NCBI GenBank assembly: GCA_029934555.1
Contig: JAOZMA010000086.1
Location: 1-8,728 of the forward strand
Direction of reading: 5' to 3'
Source: Acidimicrobiia bacterium
GTDB taxonomy: Bacteria; Actinomycetota; Acidimicrobiia; Spongiisociales; UBA5794
Length of the DNA stretch: 8,728 nucleotides
Below the pieces are notes generated by a model. That model saw nothing but the letters and a program-made list of their open reading frames with translations, searched no databases and was not told the origin of the DNA. A program made the position numbers and the translations under genes. Below are positions 1 to 6,077 of this stretch, piece by piece. The first letter of the stretch is position 1; each line of letters starts with the position of its first letter.

Positions 1-48
1 TCGGCGCAGCCAGCCCGCGGAAGGAGACGGACGGGTCTCGTCAGTCAT
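1..48 (-). CDS. Possible divergent gene, N-terminal 16 codons only (partial)
   Basis: On the minus strand an ATG at 48-46 opens a frame that runs without a stop to the window edge, encoding MTDETRPSPSAGWLRR. The MTDE-type start and the divergent position relative to dapD are what one would expect of a real gene. However, only 16 codons are visible, no Shine-Dalgarno is apparent, and there is no TANNNT hexamer at the spacing seen in front of other genes here. No function can be assigned. It could also be chance open frame in GC-rich DNA, with the upstream plus-strand gene ending outside the window. Confidence 0.35.
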   Translation of the reverse strand, partial: MTDETRPSPSAGWLRR

Positions 49-51
49 TCT

Positions 52-61
52 GTGGGCCCAC
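52..61. repeat. 10-bp perfect palindrome GTGGGCCCAC
   Basis: GTGGGCCCAC is self-complementary. It lies 3 bp upstream of the possible minus-strand ATG at 48 and about 50 bp upstream of the dapD -10 hexamer. It could be a binding half of some regulator, but in GC-rich DNA a palindrome this short can occur by chance, and it does not extend further on either side. Confidence 0.2.
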
Positions 62-110
62 TGCGCCGCCGGCGGGGACGCGAACCCTGGGTACGCGGAT
101 GGGGGCGGCG

Positions 111-123
111 TAGAATCACGGGC
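111..123 (+). promoter_or_regulatory. dapD -10 element (TAGAAT) of a probable leaderless promoter
   Basis: TAGAAT at 111-116 is followed by exactly 7 nt and then the dapD ATG at 124. It matches TANNNT and resembles the TATAAT consensus. At normal -10 to +1 spacing the transcript would begin at or within a base or two of the A of the ATG, giving a leaderless mRNA. No good TTGACA-like -35 is present (TGGGTA sits at 88-93), and no Shine-Dalgarno precedes the ATG. The same arrangement occurs before gatC and the YczE-like gene. Confidence 0.6.
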
Positions 124-930
124 ATGATTGACCGAGAACTTATTGAAGCCGCGTACGCCGACCTCTCCCTCCTGCCGGAGGCGGGCGATGCGATCCATCG
201 AACCGTCGCGTTGCTCGACGCGGGTGAGATCCGGGTCGCCGAGAAGATCGAGGGCGACTGGGTCGTCAATGCCTGGGTGAAGGAAGCGATCATGCTCTAC
301 TTCCGCATCACCGAGGTGCGGACGATGGGCGCCGGGCCGTTCGAGTACCACGACAAGATCCCCACGAAGACCGGCCTCCATGAAGCAGGTATCCGTGTCG
401 TCCCACCCGGCACCGTGCGATACGGTGCATTCTGCGAACCGGGTGTCGTCGTGATGCCGGGCTACGTCAACATCGGCGCATACGTGGGATCCGGAACCAT
501 GGTCGACACGTGGGCGACCGTCGGTTCTTGCGCACAGATCGGCCGCGACGTCCACCTCTCCGGCGGGGTCGGAATCGGTGGCGTTCTCGAACCTGCCGGC
601 GCTCGCCCGGTCATCATCGAAGATGGAGCCTTCATCGGAAGTCGTTCGATCGTCGTTGAGGGTGTCATCGTCGAAGCCGGCGCGGTCCTCGGCGCGAACA
701 CAACGCTGTCCGCATCCATCCCCATCATCGATGTCACCGGTGACGAACCGGTCGAGATCAGGGGGAGGGTCCCGGCCAATGCTGTCATCGTCCCCGGAGC
801 AAGGGCGAAGGAGTTCCCGGCAGGCATCTACCACCTGCAAGCGCCGCTCCTGATCGGCTACCGATCGGAGACGACCGACAAGAAGACGTCGCTGAACGAC
901 GCCCTTCGGACATTCGCGGTTGAGATATGA
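124..930 (+). CDS. dapD: 2,3,4,5-tetrahydropyridine-2,6-dicarboxylate N-succinyltransferase (DapD)
   Basis: This cytosolic enzyme uses succinyl-CoA to convert tetrahydrodipicolinate to N-succinyl-2-amino-6-ketopimelate in the succinylase branch of lysine/meso-diaminopimelate synthesis. The 268-aa product is close in length to E. coli DapD (274 aa). An N-terminal helical domain (about 1-100, including LRVAEKI-like IRVAEKIEG at 36-44) precedes a left-handed beta-helix of hexapeptide repeats (about 105-225). The family signature is very clear: GYVNIGAYV (113-121), MVDTWATVGSCAQIG (126-140) and HLSGGVGIGGVLEP (144-157). ATG 124 was chosen because it matches the family's N-terminus and has a -10 hexamer 7 nt upstream. 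The frame stays open upstream to the window edge, but the upstream peptide (for example from GTG 52) is arginine-rich and unlike DapD. It resembles the E. coli type rather than the divergent longer DapD of Mycobacterium. Its stop overlaps dapE. Confidence 0.96.
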   Translation: MIDRELIEAAYADLSLLPEAGDAIHRTVALLDAGEIRVAEKIEGDWVVNAWVKEAIMLYFRITEVRTMGAGPFEYHDKIPTKTGLHEAGIRVVPPGTVRYGAFCEPGVVVMPGYVNIGAYVGSGTMVDTWATVGSCAQIGRDVHLSGGVGIGGVLEPAGARPVIIEDGAFIGSRSIVVEGVIVEAGAVLGANTTLSASIPIIDVTGDEPVEIRGRVPANAVIVPGARAKEFPAGIYHLQAPLLIGYRSETTDKKTSLNDALRTFAVEI

Positions 931-1967
931 GCCTCACCGACACGCTCGTCGAACTCATCAACATCCCGTCCGTCATCGGGGACGAGGAGGAGATCACGAC
1001 CGCGATCGAGTTCCGTCTCGCGGCGGTCCAACCCGTGAACCGGCTCGGCAATGCCCTCGTCGTCGGTGTACCCACCGGAAGGCCGATCATCGTCCTCTAC
1101 GGACACACCGACACCGTCCCCGAACAGGACAATGCCACGGCCAGCGTGCTTGGCCAACGTATCTACGGGCTCGGAGCATCCGATATGAAAGCCGGCCTGG
1201 CGGTCATGGTTCACTTGCTCGAGAGCCGTGAGGTCATCGACGGCCCATACGACGTCGTCGGCGTCTTCTATGACAAGGAAGAGGGTCCTTCAGCAGAGAA
1301 CGGTCTCGAGGACGTTCTCGATGCGGTGCCGTGGCTCGACGATTCCGTGTTCTCGATCGTGCTCGAACCGACCGACCTCAACCTCGAGTTGGGGTGCAAC
1401 GGGGCGATGAACGCCGACATCGTGTTCAACGGTCACGCCGCGCACAGTGCAAGGCCGTGGCTGGGAGAGAACGCGGTGACGAAAGCAGGCGCGTGGCTCA
1501 CAGAGATGCATGACCGTCGCCCGGAACCGGTCACGATCGCCGGTCTCGAGTACCGCGAGGTCTTCTCCGTAACGAAGGCCTCAGGGGGAGTTGCGAACAA
1601 CGTGCTGCCGGCCCGCTTCACCCTCAATCTCAATTACCGCTTCCCGCCCATCTACGACCTCGATGAGGCCGAAACCAGACTTCGGAATGTGGCATCCGCT
1701 GCCGATGAGATCACGATCACGGACCGGGCATCGGCCGGAACGATCCCGGAAGGGAACCCGCACCTCGAGAGGCTCGAAGAACTCGTCGGTGGCACCAAGA
1801 CGGCGAAGCAGGGATGGACCGACGTAGCCCGCCTTACGGGACGTGGCATCCCCGCCGTCAACTACGGACCCGGTGAGGTCGCCCAGGCCCACCAGGTGAC
1901 CGAGTCGGTCCCGACCGAGAACCTCGAGATCGTCTATGACGTTCTCCACGGGTTTCTGACCGTGTGA
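927..1967 (+). CDS. dapE: Succinyl-diaminopimelate desuccinylase (DapE), M20 metallopeptidase family
   Basis: DapE hydrolyses N-succinyl-L,L-diaminopimelate to L,L-diaminopimelate and succinate with a two-zinc centre in the cytosol. The 346-aa product shows the M20 layout: GHTDTVP (59-65) with metal ligand His60 and Asp62; GASDMKAG (83-90) with bridging Asp86; KEEG (117-120) with general base Glu118 and ligand Glu119; EPTD (147-150) with ligand Glu147; and a late His322 in AQAHQ. The lid/dimerisation domain lies at about 165-275 and contains NGHAAHSARP (168-177). GWTDVAR (296-302) is the form I associate with actinobacterial DapE, where proteobacterial enzymes have a TSDGRF-like motif. The ATG overlaps the dapD stop (ATGA 927-930), so the two are probably co-transcribed and coupled. 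Another M20 deacylase is possible in principle, but pairing with dapD makes DapE by far the best call. Confidence 0.94.
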   Translation: MSLTDTLVELINIPSVIGDEEEITTAIEFRLAAVQPVNRLGNALVVGVPTGRPIIVLYGHTDTVPEQDNATASVLGQRIYGLGASDMKAGLAVMVHLLESREVIDGPYDVVGVFYDKEEGPSAENGLEDVLDAVPWLDDSVFSIVLEPTDLNLELGCNGAMNADIVFNGHAAHSARPWLGENAVTKAGAWLTEMHDRRPEPVTIAGLEYREVFSVTKASGGVANNVLPARFTLNLNYRFPPIYDLDEAETRLRNVASAADEITITDRASAGTIPEGNPHLERLEELVGGTKTAKQGWTDVARLTGRGIPAVNYGPGEVAQAHQVTESVPTENLEIVYDVLHGFLTV

Positions 1968-1981
1968 AGTTGGCATCCGCG

Positions 1982-1996
1982 ACTGACCTGGTCGGT
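1982..1996. repeat. Imperfect inverted repeat between dapE and the ABC operon
   Basis: ACTGACC-T-GGTCGGT is a 15-bp near-palindrome centred on 1989, with one G·T mismatch between arms. No T-run follows, so it is a poor intrinsic terminator. It could be an operator for a repressor of the downstream exporter or simply chance. The whole 68-bp gap (1968-2035) contains nothing else of note except a possible -10 hexamer and a Shine-Dalgarno. Confidence 0.25.
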
Positions 1997-2002
1997 GTTA
2001 AG

Positions 2003-2008
2003 TAGCCT
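2003..2008 (+). promoter_or_regulatory. Weak candidate -10 element for the ABC operon
   Basis: TAGCCT fits the TANNNT pattern used elsewhere in the window. It would place the transcript start near 2015-2016, leaving a roughly 20-nt leader that contains the Shine-Dalgarno at 2024-2029. The overlapping TTAAGT (1998-2003) is an alternative. No convincing -35 is at the right distance (TTGGCA at 1970-1975 is too far). The operon could equally be read through from dapE. Confidence 0.25.
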
Positions 2009-2023
2009 CGAGGGAGAGCAGAA

Positions 2024-2029
2024 GAGAGG
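2024..2029 (+). promoter_or_regulatory. Shine-Dalgarno of the ABC ATPase gene
   Basis: GAGAGG lies 6 nt before ATG 2036. It supports that start and shows that this operon, unlike dapD, gatC and the YczE-like gene, probably has a leadered mRNA. Confidence 0.55.
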
Positions 2030-2035
2030 CAGTCG

Positions 2036-2974
2036 ATGGCAGACGCGGTCCTGGAGTGCAGCGGCCTGCACAAGGTCTACGGAGATCTCGTCGCGGTCGA
2101 TGACGTCGGGTTCTCCATCGCGGCCGGGGAGACGTACGGCCTCCTCGGGCCGAACGGAGCCGGGAAGACAACGACGATCTCGATGATCGCCGGCCTGCTC
2201 GACAACGACGGCGGCACGGCCGTCGTATCAGGGAATGTGATCACGACGAAGAGCACGGCGGCCAAAGCAGCGATCGGACTCGTGCCGCAGGATCTCGCCA
2301 TCTACCCGGACCTCACCGCACGCGAGAACCTCCAATTCTTCGGGAAGCTCTACGGCATCAAGGGGACTCTCAACGAGCGCGTCGACGAGATCCTCGACAT
2401 CATCGAGCTCTCGGACCGGGCCGACGATCTGACCAAGGAGTACTCGGGAGGCATGAAGCGCCGCCTCAACATCGGAATCGGGTTGATCCACAAACCAGAC
2501 CTCCTGATCCTCGATGAGCCGACGGTGGGCGTCGATCCGCAGAGCCGCAACGCCATCCTCGAGAACGTGGAACGGCTCGGAGCCGAAGGCATGGCCGTCC
2601 TCTACACGACCCACTACATGGAAGAGGCCGAGCGTCTCTGTGATCGGGTAGGCATCATCGACGAAGGGTCGATCATCGCGGAGGGCACCCGCCGCGATCT
2701 CGTGGCGATGGTCGGGGAGCGGGATCGGCTGCATCTGGAGCTATCGGGAGATGCGTCGGTCGTTGAGGGTTCTGTGTCGGCGATCGATGGTGTCGATTCG
2801 TGCTCCGCTGCCGGGTCTGCGCTCGAGGTGGTTGCCGTGAGCGCATCCCGGGCACTGCCGGAGGTGATCCTCGCGGTGAACGACGCGGGACTCGACGTGC
2901 ACTCCGTTCAGATAACTGAACCGGATCTCGAATCGGTGTTCCTTCACCTCACAGGGAAGGCGCTGAGGGAGTGA
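2036..2974 (+). CDS. ABC-2 exporter ATP-binding protein (DrrA/CcmA/NatA-like)
   Basis: This 312-aa cytoplasmic ATPase powers the two permeases encoded immediately downstream. All nucleotide-binding motifs are intact: Walker A GPNGAGKTT (38-46, Lys44), Q-loop Gln85 in GLVPQD, ABC signature YSGGMKRRL (136-144), Walker B LLILDEP (156-162) with catalytic Glu161, D-loop VGVDP (164-168) and switch His193 in TTHYMEEAE. After the nucleotide-binding domain (to about 220) there is a C-terminal extension ending in EPDLESVFLHLTG (295-307), typical of DrrA-type ATPases that pair with ABC-2 membrane subunits. The start is set by the Shine-Dalgarno 6 nt upstream and a family-like N-terminus (CSGLHKVYGD). 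The stop overlaps the GTG of permease 1. Families of this type export drugs, lipids, sodium or polysaccharides; the substrate cannot be read from this sequence. Confidence 0.93.
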   Translation: MADAVLECSGLHKVYGDLVAVDDVGFSIAAGETYGLLGPNGAGKTTTISMIAGLLDNDGGTAVVSGNVITTKSTAAKAAIGLVPQDLAIYPDLTARENLQFFGKLYGIKGTLNERVDEILDIIELSDRADDLTKEYSGGMKRRLNIGIGLIHKPDLLILDEPTVGVDPQSRNAILENVERLGAEGMAVLYTTHYMEEAERLCDRVGIIDEGSIIAEGTRRDLVAMVGERDRLHLELSGDASVVEGSVSAIDGVDSCSAAGSALEVVAVSASRALPEVILAVNDAGLDVHSVQITEPDLESVFLHLTGKALRE

Positions 2975-4143
2975 TAGGCGCCGCCTTCACGATCACGGCC
3001 AAGGATCTGAAGGAGAGGTTCCGCGACCGGTCGGCGATCATGCTCGCCATCGTCGTGCCCCTCGGTCTCGCCTTCGTCATGAACCTGACGATCGGACCGC
3101 TGGCGGACCAGTCGTTCAACACGGGAGTCACGGTTCACGATGCCGACGGCGGTGCGATCGCGACCGGGTTCGTTGAGATGCTCGCCGACGTCGAAGCGGC
3201 GGGATTCGTGGATGTCAAAGACGTGACCACGGCGGCGGAAGCGCGAGGACTTGTCGATGACCACAGTGTCTCAACGGCCTACCTGCTGCCCGAGGGTCTG
3301 TCGGACGCGGTGGCAGCGAACGAGGAAGCGGCGATCATCGTCGTTGCAGACCCGGATCAACCGATCGGTTCTCAGGTCGGCACCGCACTCGCCGACGGAT
3401 TCGTGTGGGAAGTGAACGCCGTCCGCCTGTCGATCGGCACGGCGCTCGCACTCGGAGGCGATGACCTGGAAGCGCTCATCGTCGCAGCCGGGGACGAGCC
3501 ATCGCCTATCTCCCTGGCCAGTGCCACGACCGAAGGCCGCGGTTTCGACTTCTCGACGTTCTACGCCACGGGGATCGCCGTCTTCTTCATGTTCTTCACC
3601 GTCCAGTTCGGTGTCCTCAGCATCATCGACGAACGCGAGAACGGGACGATGCCTCGTCTGCTGGTCGCCCCGATCTCGAGGCAGTCGATCCTCGTCGGGA
3701 AGCTGGTCGCCTCATTCCTGGTCGGGATGGCGAGCACCATCGTTCTGTGGCTGGCAACGACGTTGCTGATGGGGGCTGAGTGGGGCGGATCGCTGATCGT
3801 GATCCTTCTCATCGCAGCAGGTGTGACGGCAGCCATGGGGCTCACGGCGGCGATCGCAACGTTCGCGAAGAACGCCGAGCAAGCCGGGGCGATCACGGCG
3901 TTCGTGGTCGTTGTGTTCGGTGTGCTCGGTGGCACCTTCTTCCCGGTGTCGCGCATCTCGGGAGCGTTCGCCGCGATCAGCCGGGTGACTCCCCACTTCT
4001 GGTTGATGGAAGGGTTCCAGCGTTCGTCGGCCGGAGAAGGAATCGTCGATATCCTTCCTGCGATCGGTGCGATCCTCGCGTTCGCGATCGTGCTCGGGTC
4101 TATCGGGCTGTTCCGTGCCCGGGATCTGGTCAGGCATCAATGA
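2971..4143 (+). CDS. ABC-2 type transporter permease, subunit 1
   Basis: This is a 390-aa inner-membrane subunit of the exporter. An amphipathic basic N-terminus (KDLKERFRDRS, 11-21) leads into TM1 (about 22-42), then a large extracytoplasmic domain (about 45-195) rich in Asp, Glu and Ala. A C-terminal block of about five membrane helices follows (roughly 196-217, 240-265, 273-297, 305-326, 360-382). The cytoplasmic loop DERENGTMPRLLVAP (220-234) matches the ERE-GT-RLL-P coupling motif of ABC-2 permeases, and the conserved RVTPHFWLMEGF region is at 338-349. It starts at GTG 2971, overlapping the ATPase stop as GTGA, with GGGAAGG (2954-2960) as a likely Shine-Dalgarno. It ends in an ATGA overlap with permease 2, to which it is related at both ends. 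The pair probably forms a heterodimeric pore. Confidence 0.9.
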   Translation: MIGAAFTITAKDLKERFRDRSAIMLAIVVPLGLAFVMNLTIGPLADQSFNTGVTVHDADGGAIATGFVEMLADVEAAGFVDVKDVTTAAEARGLVDDHSVSTAYLLPEGLSDAVAANEEAAIIVVADPDQPIGSQVGTALADGFVWEVNAVRLSIGTALALGGDDLEALIVAAGDEPSPISLASATTEGRGFDFSTFYATGIAVFFMFFTVQFGVLSIIDERENGTMPRLLVAPISRQSILVGKLVASFLVGMASTIVLWLATTLLMGAEWGGSLIVILLIAAGVTAAMGLTAAIATFAKNAEQAGAITAFVVVVFGVLGGTFFPVSRISGAFAAISRVTPHFWLMEGFQRSSAGEGIVDILPAIGAILAFAIVLGSIGLFRARDLVRHQ

Positions 4144-5291
4144 AGACCCTCACGATCGCAGCGAGCAGCCTCCGTCGTCTCTTCCGGGAGCGGTCGAACA
4201 TCTTCTTCATCTTCGTTCTACCGATCGTCCTGATACTCGTCCTCGGACTCGTGTTCGGCAGCGGGTTCACGTCGCGTGTGGCGCTGATCGCCCCTGACAA
4301 CGACGAGCTCGCCGGTGACATCACCGTCAGCATCTCAACGTCAACGGCTTTCGAGACCATCCCGGCAGACGACGTAGAGGATGCGAGAGCCCGACTCAGG
4401 CGCAACGAGATCGACGCCGTGATCGTGATCCCCGATGACTACGGGGAATCCCTGCTCGCCGGGGACAACGCAGAGATCGCCTACTACTCGACGCCGAGCA
4501 GCGGAGGCTTCGTCGTCCGCTCAGTCGTCGAGGCGGCGATCGCCGAACAAGCGGCAGTGATTCGGGCCGGGCGTTTCGCCGCCGACGCGACCGACGCCGA
4601 CCCGGCAACAGCCCTCGACACCGCTCAACTCGTCCAAGGATCGATCGCCGCTATCGGTGTCGAGACCGAGGGCGGTGTGAGCGGCGGGAGCGGCAACCAG
4701 TTCGACCTCGGTGCTGCCCAGCAACTGCTCCTCTTCATGTTCTTGACAGCCCTCACCTCTTCGACAGCGCTCATCCAGTCGCGTCGACTCGGCGTCTCCC
4801 ACCGCATGCTCTCGACGCCGACGTCGGCCGGTGCGATCGTCGGAGGAGAGACGCTTGGCAGGTTCCTCATCGTGATGCTTCAGGGCGTGTTCATCGTCGT
4901 TGCCGCGGGCGTGCTCTTCGACGTGGAGTGGGGTGATCCTGTCGCCGCGACGCTCGTCGTGATGACGTTCGCACTAACGGGCACCGGGGCAGGGATGCTG
5001 CTCGGATCGCTCTTCTCGAGCGAGCAGCAGGCAGGTGGATTCGCCATCTTCGGGGCGTTGATGTTGGCTGCGCTGGGCGGTTCGATGGTGCCGCTTGAGA
5101 TCTTCCCCGACACGATGGTCACGGTCGCTCATTTCACCCCGCATGCCTGGGGCAACGATGCTTTCGCGACGCTGATCCGGCACGGCGGCGGCGTTACCGA
5201 CATAGCGACGGAGCTTGCAGTGCTGACAGCCTATGGGCTGGCACTGATCGCCCTGTCGTCGGTCGTGTTCCGCAGACGTCTCACTCACTAG
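4140..5291 (+). CDS. ABC-2 type transporter permease, subunit 2
   Basis: This 383-aa membrane protein is a diverged paralogue of the preceding permease. The N-terminus (LRRLFRERSNIFF, 11-23) parallels KERFRDRSAIM of subunit 1 and precedes TM1 (about 22-43). The extracytoplasmic domain (about 45-190) ends in a flexible Gly/Ser stretch, GGVSGGSGN (178-186). Five C-terminal membrane helices follow (roughly 193-213, 241-262, 269-292, 300-318, 355-377). The loop QSRRLGVSHRMLSTP (213-227) replaces the acidic ERENGT motif of subunit 1 with a basic version, and HFTPHAWGNDAF (331-342) matches subunit 1's RVTPHFW region. ATG 4140 overlaps the upstream stop. The same frame is open back to 3780, but that extension runs through the conserved C-terminus of subunit 1 in another frame and is not protein-like. 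The gene's 3' end overlaps the convergent YczE-like gene by 11 bp. Confidence 0.9.
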   Translation: MKTLTIAASSLRRLFRERSNIFFIFVLPIVLILVLGLVFGSGFTSRVALIAPDNDELAGDITVSISTSTAFETIPADDVEDARARLRRNEIDAVIVIPDDYGESLLAGDNAEIAYYSTPSSGGFVVRSVVEAAIAEQAAVIRAGRFAADATDADPATALDTAQLVQGSIAAIGVETEGGVSGGSGNQFDLGAAQQLLLFMFLTALTSSTALIQSRRLGVSHRMLSTPTSAGAIVGGETLGRFLIVMLQGVFIVVAAGVLFDVEWGDPVAATLVVMTFALTGTGAGMLLGSLFSSEQQAGGFAIFGALMLAALGGSMVPLEIFPDTMVTVAHFTPHAWGNDAFATLIRHGGGVTDIATELAVLTAYGLALIALSSVVFRRRLTH

Positions 5292-5904
5292 CCGGTGGGG
5301 AGACAGGGATCACAGAGAACCGTTTGAGGAAGAACTGCACAAGCGGTCCCATGCCGAAGGCGAACACCAGTGTTCCGATTCCGACGGTTCCACCGAGGAG
5401 CCAACCCGCTATGAGGGCCACAATTTCGATTCCTGCACGAGCCCAGGCGATCGAAATGCCGTGGCGGGCCAACCCGGTCATCAGACCGTCGCGGGGTCCT
5501 GGGCCGAGCCCTGCGCCGATGTAAAAGCCGGAGCCGATCGCAACCAGCACAACGCCACCCAGCATCGCTACCCACCGGAGAGCCATGTTCTCAAGGGTCT
5601 CTGGGAGAACCAGGAGCATCCCATCGAGGACGAGGCCGATGACGATCGCGTTCGCGATGGTCCCGATGCCGATCCGTTCCTTGAGCGGGATCCACAGGAG
5701 GAGGACGAGGAAGCCGGTGATGATGACAACCGTCCCGATCGGAATCCCGGTGTGGATCGAGATCCCCTGATGGAGGACGTCCCACGGCGACAGCCCGAGG
5801 TCGGCGATGACCATCAACGCCAATCCGATCCCGAACAACACCAACCCGAACATGAGCCGTGCAAGACGCGGCCAGAGTTGTCGAAGGGGCGGGAGGGGGA
5901 GCAT
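5281..5904 (-). CDS. YczE/YitT-like integral membrane protein
   Basis: This is a 207-aa polytopic membrane protein of the YczE/YyaS/YitT type, with no catalytic residues and no firmly established biochemical role. About six membrane segments are visible (near 16-34, 55-72, 82-101, 111-131, 155-173, 177-193), and the C-terminus FFLKRFSVIPVSPPASE is likely cytoplasmic. The protein is an internal duplication: ADLGLSPWDVLHQGI (34-48) followed by IGIGT (78-82) recurs as AGLGPGPRDGLMTGL (131-145) followed by VGIGT (174-178). The frame is open upstream to an ATG at 6015, but that extension crosses 7-bp tandem repeats. ATG 5904 instead gives a family-like length and has TACCCT 7 nt upstream. A transport role is often assumed for such proteins but is not shown by the sequence. 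Confidence 0.82.
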   Translation of the reverse strand: MLPLPPLRQLWPRLARLMFGLVLFGIGLALMVIADLGLSPWDVLHQGISIHTGIPIGTVVIITGFLVLLLWIPLKERIGIGTIANAIVIGLVLDGMLLVLPETLENMALRWVAMLGGVVLVAIGSGFYIGAGLGPGPRDGLMTGLARHGISIAWARAGIEIVALIAGWLLGGTVGIGTLVFAFGMGPLVQFFLKRFSVIPVSPPASE

Positions 5905-5917
5905 GAGGGGAAGGGTA
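5905..5917 (-). promoter_or_regulatory. -10 element (TACCCT) of a probable leaderless promoter for the YczE-like gene
   Basis: Read on the minus strand, TACCCT (5917-5912) is followed by 7 nt and ATG 5904. The hexamer matches TANNNT and the spacing is identical to that at dapD and gatC. There is no Shine-Dalgarno in the 7-nt gap. The matching -35 region (about 5935-5940) falls inside an 8-bp tandem repeat and does not resemble TTGACA. Confidence 0.5.
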
Positions 5918-5922
5918 TGGGT

Positions 5923-5941
5923 GAGTAGCGGAGTAGCTGAG
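5923..5941. repeat. 8-bp tandem repeat, unit GAGTAGC(G/T), about 2.4 copies
   Basis: GAGTAGCG (5923-5930), GAGTAGCT (5931-5938) and a partial GAG (5939-5941). The array sits 18 to 37 bp upstream of the YczE-like ATG, over its putative -35 region. It is short, so chance cannot be excluded on its own, but two further tandem arrays follow within 60 bp. Confidence 0.5.
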
Positions 5942-5960
5942 GGAGGGGGTGACAGGAAGA

Positions 5961-5983
5961 GCGGACAGCGGACAGCGGACAGC
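5961..5983. repeat. 7-bp tandem repeat, unit GCGGACA, 3 perfect copies
   Basis: Three exact copies at 5961-5967, 5968-5974 and 5975-5981, followed by GC of a fourth before the sequence diverges. The unit is not a multiple of three, so neither strand encodes a repeated peptide, which argues that this stretch is non-coding. Confidence 0.85.
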
Positions 5984-5994
5984 AGGAGGACTCC

Positions 5995-6029
5995 TACCGA
6001 ATACCGAATACCCAATACCGGATACCGGC
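5995..6029. repeat. 7-bp degenerate tandem repeat, unit TACCGAA, 5 copies
   Basis: TACCGAA (5995-6001), TACCGAA (6002-6008), TACCCAA (6009-6015), TACCGGA (6016-6022) and TACCGGC (6023-6029). All begin TACC and keep strict 7-bp spacing. A short inverted repeat, AGGAG-GA-CTCCT (5984-5995), links it to the GCGGACA array. The array ends 35 bp before the gatC -10 hexamer. Confidence 0.85.
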
Positions 6030-6064
6030 CCGCCCACCTGCATAACCAACAAACGCGTCACCGG

Positions 6065-6077
6065 TACCATCACCCAC
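6065..6077 (+). promoter_or_regulatory. gatC -10 element (TACCAT) of a probable leaderless promoter
   Basis: TACCAT (6065-6070), then 7 nt, then ATG 6078. Here and at dapD the bases after the hexamer are CAC. No Shine-Dalgarno precedes the ATG (the gap is CACCCAC), which supports a leaderless transcript for the gatCAB operon. No clear -35 is seen; ATAACC lies at 6042-6047. Confidence 0.6.

Noticed and set aside
52..123. Longer DapD start at GTG 52
   Set aside because: The extra 24 residues are arginine/glycine-rich and absent from the family. ATG 124 fits both family length and promoter position.
1968..2035. Intrinsic terminator after dapE
   Set aside because: The only inverted repeat (1982-1996) is short, contains a mismatch and is not followed by a T-run.
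2228..2734. 168-codon minus-strand frame opposite the ABC ATPase
   Set aside because: It is a shadow of the Walker/signature-bearing ATPase gene, with no family motif of its own.
3780..4139. 120-codon upstream extension of permease 2
   Set aside because: It overlaps the conserved C-terminal membrane domain of permease 1 in another frame and reads as an arginine-rich shadow peptide. ATG 4140 gives the proper permease N-terminus.
5461..5928. 155-codon plus-strand frame opposite the YczE-like gene
   Set aside because: The peptide is extremely rich in Asp, Glu, Arg and Pro, which is what the complement of hydrophobic membrane codons gives. The minus strand encodes a credible membrane protein.
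5905..6015. N-terminal extension of the YczE-like protein from ATG 6015
   Set aside because: It would translate the 7-bp tandem repeats and a proline/leucine-rich stretch with no resemblance to the family. ATG 5904 gives the expected length and has a well-placed -10 hexamer.
5949..6077. Upstream extension of gatC
   Set aside because: It runs through the tandem repeats. The GatC family N-terminus begins at the ATG at 6078.
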